DNA of 34,710 bases, taken from positions 1-34,710 of the forward strand of contig CAUJIW010000072.1 of assembly GCA_963205175.1 (NCBI GenBank), in the 5' to 3' direction. Source of the DNA: Pseudomonadota bacterium (lineage in GTDB: Bacteria; Pseudomonadota; Alphaproteobacteria; Sphingomonadales; Sphingomonadaceae). The position numbers and the translations under genes were made by a program. Below are positions 32,321-34,710 of the stretch, in pieces (position 1 is the first letter of the stretch; the number at the start of each line of letters is the position of its first letter). The notes below the pieces were generated by a model. The model worked only from the letters and a program-made list of their open reading frames with translations. It was not told where the DNA came from and did no database searches.

Positions 32321-33541
32321 GTGGACGAAACGCGCAGCAACACCCCCGTCGCCAACTATGACGGGCCACCCGATTACCGGGTGATCGGCCGCCACGCCGT
32401 GTTCCCGCAAACCTCGCACGACGAGATCGAGCGGATCAACTTTCTCGCCCAGATGAACCGCCACCTCGCCGCCCGCGTCGTGCCCGGTGTCAAGGCCGCC
32501 TATGACGCCCGCGTCGCGCCGCGCTTCGAGGCCGAACAGGGCCGCCCGATCGCCAACCGGCACGAGGCCCGCAAGGCGCTGCTGAAGGACCCTGCTTTCC
32601 AGACCTGGTCGGCCTTGCGGCGCATGACCATGGAACAGCGCCAGCAGGCCGGGCGCTGGACCGCCATCCGCCAGCGCGAGCGGCTGGCCCGCCTCGCCGC
32701 CGAACTGACCGACGGCGACGACCGCCTCCGGCTCGACCCGAGCCTGGCGATCCCGCGCTACGTGGCGGCGGTGGACCACCACTGCATGCCGGGCAGCTAC
32801 CATCAGGAGGCCTTCCCCGGCGATGTCACCAACGGCGCCAATTACGACCACGCCGGCTTCGTCACCACCAGCGGTCTGCTGGGCAAATATTCCGATGGCG
32901 GCGGCCACGCCGTGGCGCGCTGGGTGAAGCGCAATCTGCCGGACTTCAAACCGCGCACCATCCTGGAGATCGGCGGCACGGTCGGCCACAGCAGCCTGCC
33001 GCTGGCGCAGGCCTTCCCCGAGGCGGCGATGACCGTGGTTGATCTCGGCGCGCCGGTGCTGCGCTACGGTTTGGCCCGCGCCAAGTCGCTGGGGGTCGAC
33101 AACATCCGCTTCGTCCAGGCGAGTGGCGAGGATCTGTCGATGTTCGCCGATGCGAGCTTCGACTGGATTCAGACCACCATGTTCCTGCACGAGTTGTCGT
33201 CGACCGCGCTGCGCAACATCTTCGCCGAGACGCGCCGGCTGGTGCGGCCCGGCGGCATTGTCCTGCATGTCGAGCAGCCGCAATACGCGCCGGACATGCC
33301 GCTGTTCGAGCAGGCGATGCGCGACTGGGACGCCTTCTACAACAACGAGCCGTTCTGGAGCCGGATGCACGAGATGGACCTCGACGCCGCCATGCTGGCG
33401 GCCGGCTTCGAGCAGGACAAGCTGATCCACGGCGGTGTGACGGCGGTGGTGGACCGCGAACTCTTCCCCGACGCCGCCGACGACGACACCGAGGACTATG
33501 GTCGCAAGGCGGCCTGGCATGTGATTGGAGCCATCGGCTGA
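32321..33541 (+). CDS. SAM-dependent methyltransferase with N-terminal helical extension, copy 2
   Basis: A 406-residue homologue of the methyltransferase at 11434-12681. I choose the GTG at 32321 because GAGGAG lies six bases upstream and length then matches copy 1; the longer frame from 32183 has no coding character. Shared features in the same order: helical N-terminal domain, IPRYVAAVDHHCMPGSY (HCMPG at 154-158), NLPDFKPRTILEIGGTVGHS (motif I near 214-223), VVDLGAPVLRYGLARA with D241, and FYNNEPFW. Copies differ throughout, so this is old divergence rather than recent duplication. It overlaps the small helical gene by one base (TGATG). The role in catabolism is unknown; O-, N- or C-methyl transfer to an intermediate is possible. 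Confidence 0.84.
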   Translation: MDETRSNTPVANYDGPPDYRVIGRHAVFPQTSHDEIERINFLAQMNRHLAARVVPGVKAAYDARVAPRFEAEQGRPIANRHEARKALLKDPAFQTWSALRRMTMEQRQQAGRWTAIRQRERLARLAAELTDGDDRLRLDPSLAIPRYVAAVDHHCMPGSYHQEAFPGDVTNGANYDHAGFVTTSGLLGKYSDGGGHAVARWVKRNLPDFKPRTILEIGGTVGHSSLPLAQAFPEAAMTVVDLGAPVLRYGLARAKSLGVDNIRFVQASGEDLSMFADASFDWIQTTMFLHELSSTALRNIFAETRRLVRPGGIVLHVEQPQYAPDMPLFEQAMRDWDAFYNNEPFWSRMHEMDLDAAMLAAGFEQDKLIHGGVTAVVDRELFPDAADDDTEDYGRKAAWHVIGAIG

Positions 33542-33900
33542 TGAGTATTTCCGACGCCCTGCGCGAGGCTGGCGCCAAGCCCGCCGGCAAGCGCCCCTAT
33601 TTCATGACGCCCGAGGTCGAGCGGGTGCTGGCGATCACCATGGCCGTGGCCCAGGAACTGGCGGTCGCCCGCCAGCGCAACGACACGCTGGAGCGGTTGC
33701 TGGCCGCCAAGGGCATCCTCGCCGCCGGCGAGATCGACGCGTTCGCGCCCGATGCCAACGCCGCCGCCGAACGCGCCTTGTGGACCCAGGAATATATCGC
33801 CCGCATCCTGCGCATCGTGCAGCAGGAGAACGAGGCCGCCGTGCTCGCCGACGACGTGGCGTCCGAGGATGTCGGTGAAGAAATCAGCCGCGACGCATGA
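33541..33900 (+). CDS. Small helical partner protein, copy 2 (unrecognised family)
   Basis: A 119-residue acidic, mainly helical protein matching the small protein at 11069-11437 in position and pattern: GKRPYFMTPEVERVLAITMA, then AQELAVARQRNDTLERLLAA, then a C-terminal amphipathic helix with EYIARILRIVQQENEAA. No catalytic motif, signal peptide or metal site is visible. Its start shares a base with the methyltransferase stop, and its stop overlaps the flavoprotein start by ATGA. Conservation of both sequence pattern and gene order with copy 1 argues for an obligate partner of this methyltransferase type. Confidence 0.8.
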   Translation: MSISDALREAGAKPAGKRPYFMTPEVERVLAITMAVAQELAVARQRNDTLERLLAAKGILAAGEIDAFAPDANAAAERALWTQEYIARILRIVQQENEAAVLADDVASEDVGEEISRDA

Positions 33901-34710
33901 CCGAGTTTGATTTTTCCGTTCCCGTTCTCGTCGTTGGCGGTGGCGCCTGCGGCGCGGTCGCGGCACTGGCCGCCCACGATCAGGGCGCCGAGGTCCTGCT
34001 GGTCGAGCGCGATGGCCGCCCGCTGGGCTCCACCGGCATGTCGCAGGGCCTGTTCTGTGCCGCCGGCACCAGGGCTCAGGCCGCGCTGGGCATCGAGGAC
34101 GACGGCGAGACCTTCTTCGCCGACATCATGGCCAAGACCGGCGGCCAGACCGACCCGGTCATCGCCCGCGCCATCGCCTTCGGCTCGGGGCCGACGCTCG
34201 ACTGGCTGGTCGAGCGCCACCAGCTACCCTGGTCGCTCGACCAGGGGTTCCGCCCGGCCTATGGCAACAGTCGTTTCCGCGTCCACGGCTGGCACGGCCA
34301 CGGCGGCCAGGACATGGTGGAACTGCTGCACCAGAAGCTGGCGGAGGCTGGCATCCCGACCCTGCTGCAGGCACGCCTCACCGACATCATCGCCGACGAC
34401 GATGGCCGTGTGCGCGGCGTCGAACTGACCCGGCCCGACGGCACGATCGAGCGCCTGGGCTGCGAGGCCCTGATTCTCGCCACCGGCGGCTTTGCCGCCA
34501 ACCATGACATGTTGGCCCGCTACATCCCGGAGATGGCAACAGCCCGTAACAACGGCCACGAGGGCAGCCAGGGCGACGGCATCCGGCTGGGCGCCAAACT
34601 GGGGGCGGCAGTGGGCGACATGGGCGCCTACCAGGGCTACGCCATGCTCACCGACCCGCAGGGCATCAGCGTGCCGCCGGGCGTCATTGTCGAGGGCGGG
34701 ATCATCGTCA
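33897..34710 (+). CDS. Fumarate reductase/KstD-type FAD flavoprotein (partial)
   Basis: The first 271 residues of an FAD-binding flavoprotein, cut by the window edge. It has VLVVGGGACGAVAALAAHDQ (FAD dinucleotide motif at 10-16), VLLVERDGRPLGSTGMSQG, GHGGQDMVELLHQKLAEAGI, and ALILATGGFAANHDML, then NNGHEGSQGDGIRLGAKLGA. This is the FAD_binding_2 pattern of fumarate reductases, 3-ketosteroid dehydrogenases, tricarballylate dehydrogenase and urocanate reductase, which add or remove hydrogens across a C-C bond next to a carboxyl or keto group. It overlaps the small helical gene by four bases, so it belongs to the methyltransferase operon. Catalytic Arg/Tyr residues lie beyond the window. Confidence 0.88.
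   Translation, partial: MTEFDFSVPVLVVGGGACGAVAALAAHDQGAEVLLVERDGRPLGSTGMSQGLFCAAGTRAQAALGIEDDGETFFADIMAKTGGQTDPVIARAIAFGSGPTLDWLVERHQLPWSLDQGFRPAYGNSRFRVHGWHGHGGQDMVELLHQKLAEAGIPTLLQARLTDIIADDDGRVRGVELTRPDGTIERLGCEALILATGGFAANHDMLARYIPEMATARNNGHEGSQGDGIRLGAKLGAAVGDMGAYQGYAMLTDPQGISVPPGVIVEGGIIV

Noticed and set aside
1-34710. CRISPR array, tRNA, insertion sequence or integration site
   Set aside because: No regularly spaced repeats, cloverleaf-like sequences, transposase motifs or long terminal repeats were seen on either strand.

Overview
This 34.7 kb window is GC-rich, densely packed bacterial DNA. It most resembles an alphaproteobacterium, possibly a sphingomonad: it has a TonB-dependent receptor divergent from catabolic genes, a GPH-type MFS carrier, and many ATGA start/stop overlaps. 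This placement is an inference from gene style. I see no rRNA, tRNA, insertion sequence, integrase or CRISPR array. The window cuts a gene at each edge: a leuD-like gene at the left and a flavoprotein gene at the right.

Layout. (1) 1-2988, leftward: CaiB-type CoA-transferase, then LeuC-like and LeuD-like hydratase subunits. (2) 3083-8351, rightward: HMG-CoA-lyase-like aldolase, isochorismatase-type amidohydrolase, two PuuE/NodB-fold hydrolases, a zinc-less MDR oxidoreductase, and an alpha/beta-hydrolase that lacks the usual catalytic residues. (3) 8600-10948: a class A flavin monooxygenase divergent from a Tat-exported alpha/beta-hydrolase. (4) 11069-14321: an unusual methyltransferase with a small helical partner, divergent from an MFS carrier. 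(5) 14412-17173, leftward: DUF1330 protein and TonB-dependent receptor. (6) 17439-21782, rightward: arylmalonate-decarboxylase-like enzyme, a third PuuE-like hydrolase, a NicC-like monooxygenase and an aldehyde dehydrogenase, facing an IclR regulator at 21766-22632. (7) 23020-29594: a hydantoinase/oxoprolinase HyuA-HyuB pair plus an ICL/PEP-mutase-type lyase, divergent from a second aldehyde dehydrogenase. (8) 29643-34710: HapK-like small protein, SDR and MmgE/PrpD protein leftward. Divergent from these is a second copy of the methyltransferase plus helical-partner pair, followed by a fumarate-reductase-type flavoprotein.

How the genes may work together (inference). The set looks like one large catabolic locus for an organic compound, probably N-containing and cyclic (lactam, imide, hydantoin or pyridine-like). 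The receptor and carrier import it. Two flavin monooxygenases and the oxidoreductases oxidise it. Amide and ring-opening hydrolases (HyuAB, three PuuE-like, isochorismatase-like) release nitrogen. A decarboxylase-like enzyme and two aldehyde dehydrogenases produce carboxylic acids. Aconitase-like LeuCD, PrpD, CoA-transferase, HMGL-like and ICL-like enzymes then hydrate and cleave branched di- or tricarboxylates to central metabolites. The substrate cannot be read from the sequence.

The most novel elements are: the duplicated methyltransferase/helical-partner module; a recurring TATCCGC-n3-GCGGATA-like palindrome in four intergenic regions, including upstream of the IclR gene; the alpha/beta-hydrolase with His at the nucleophile position; and three paralogous NodB-fold hydrolases without the usual metal-binding motif.
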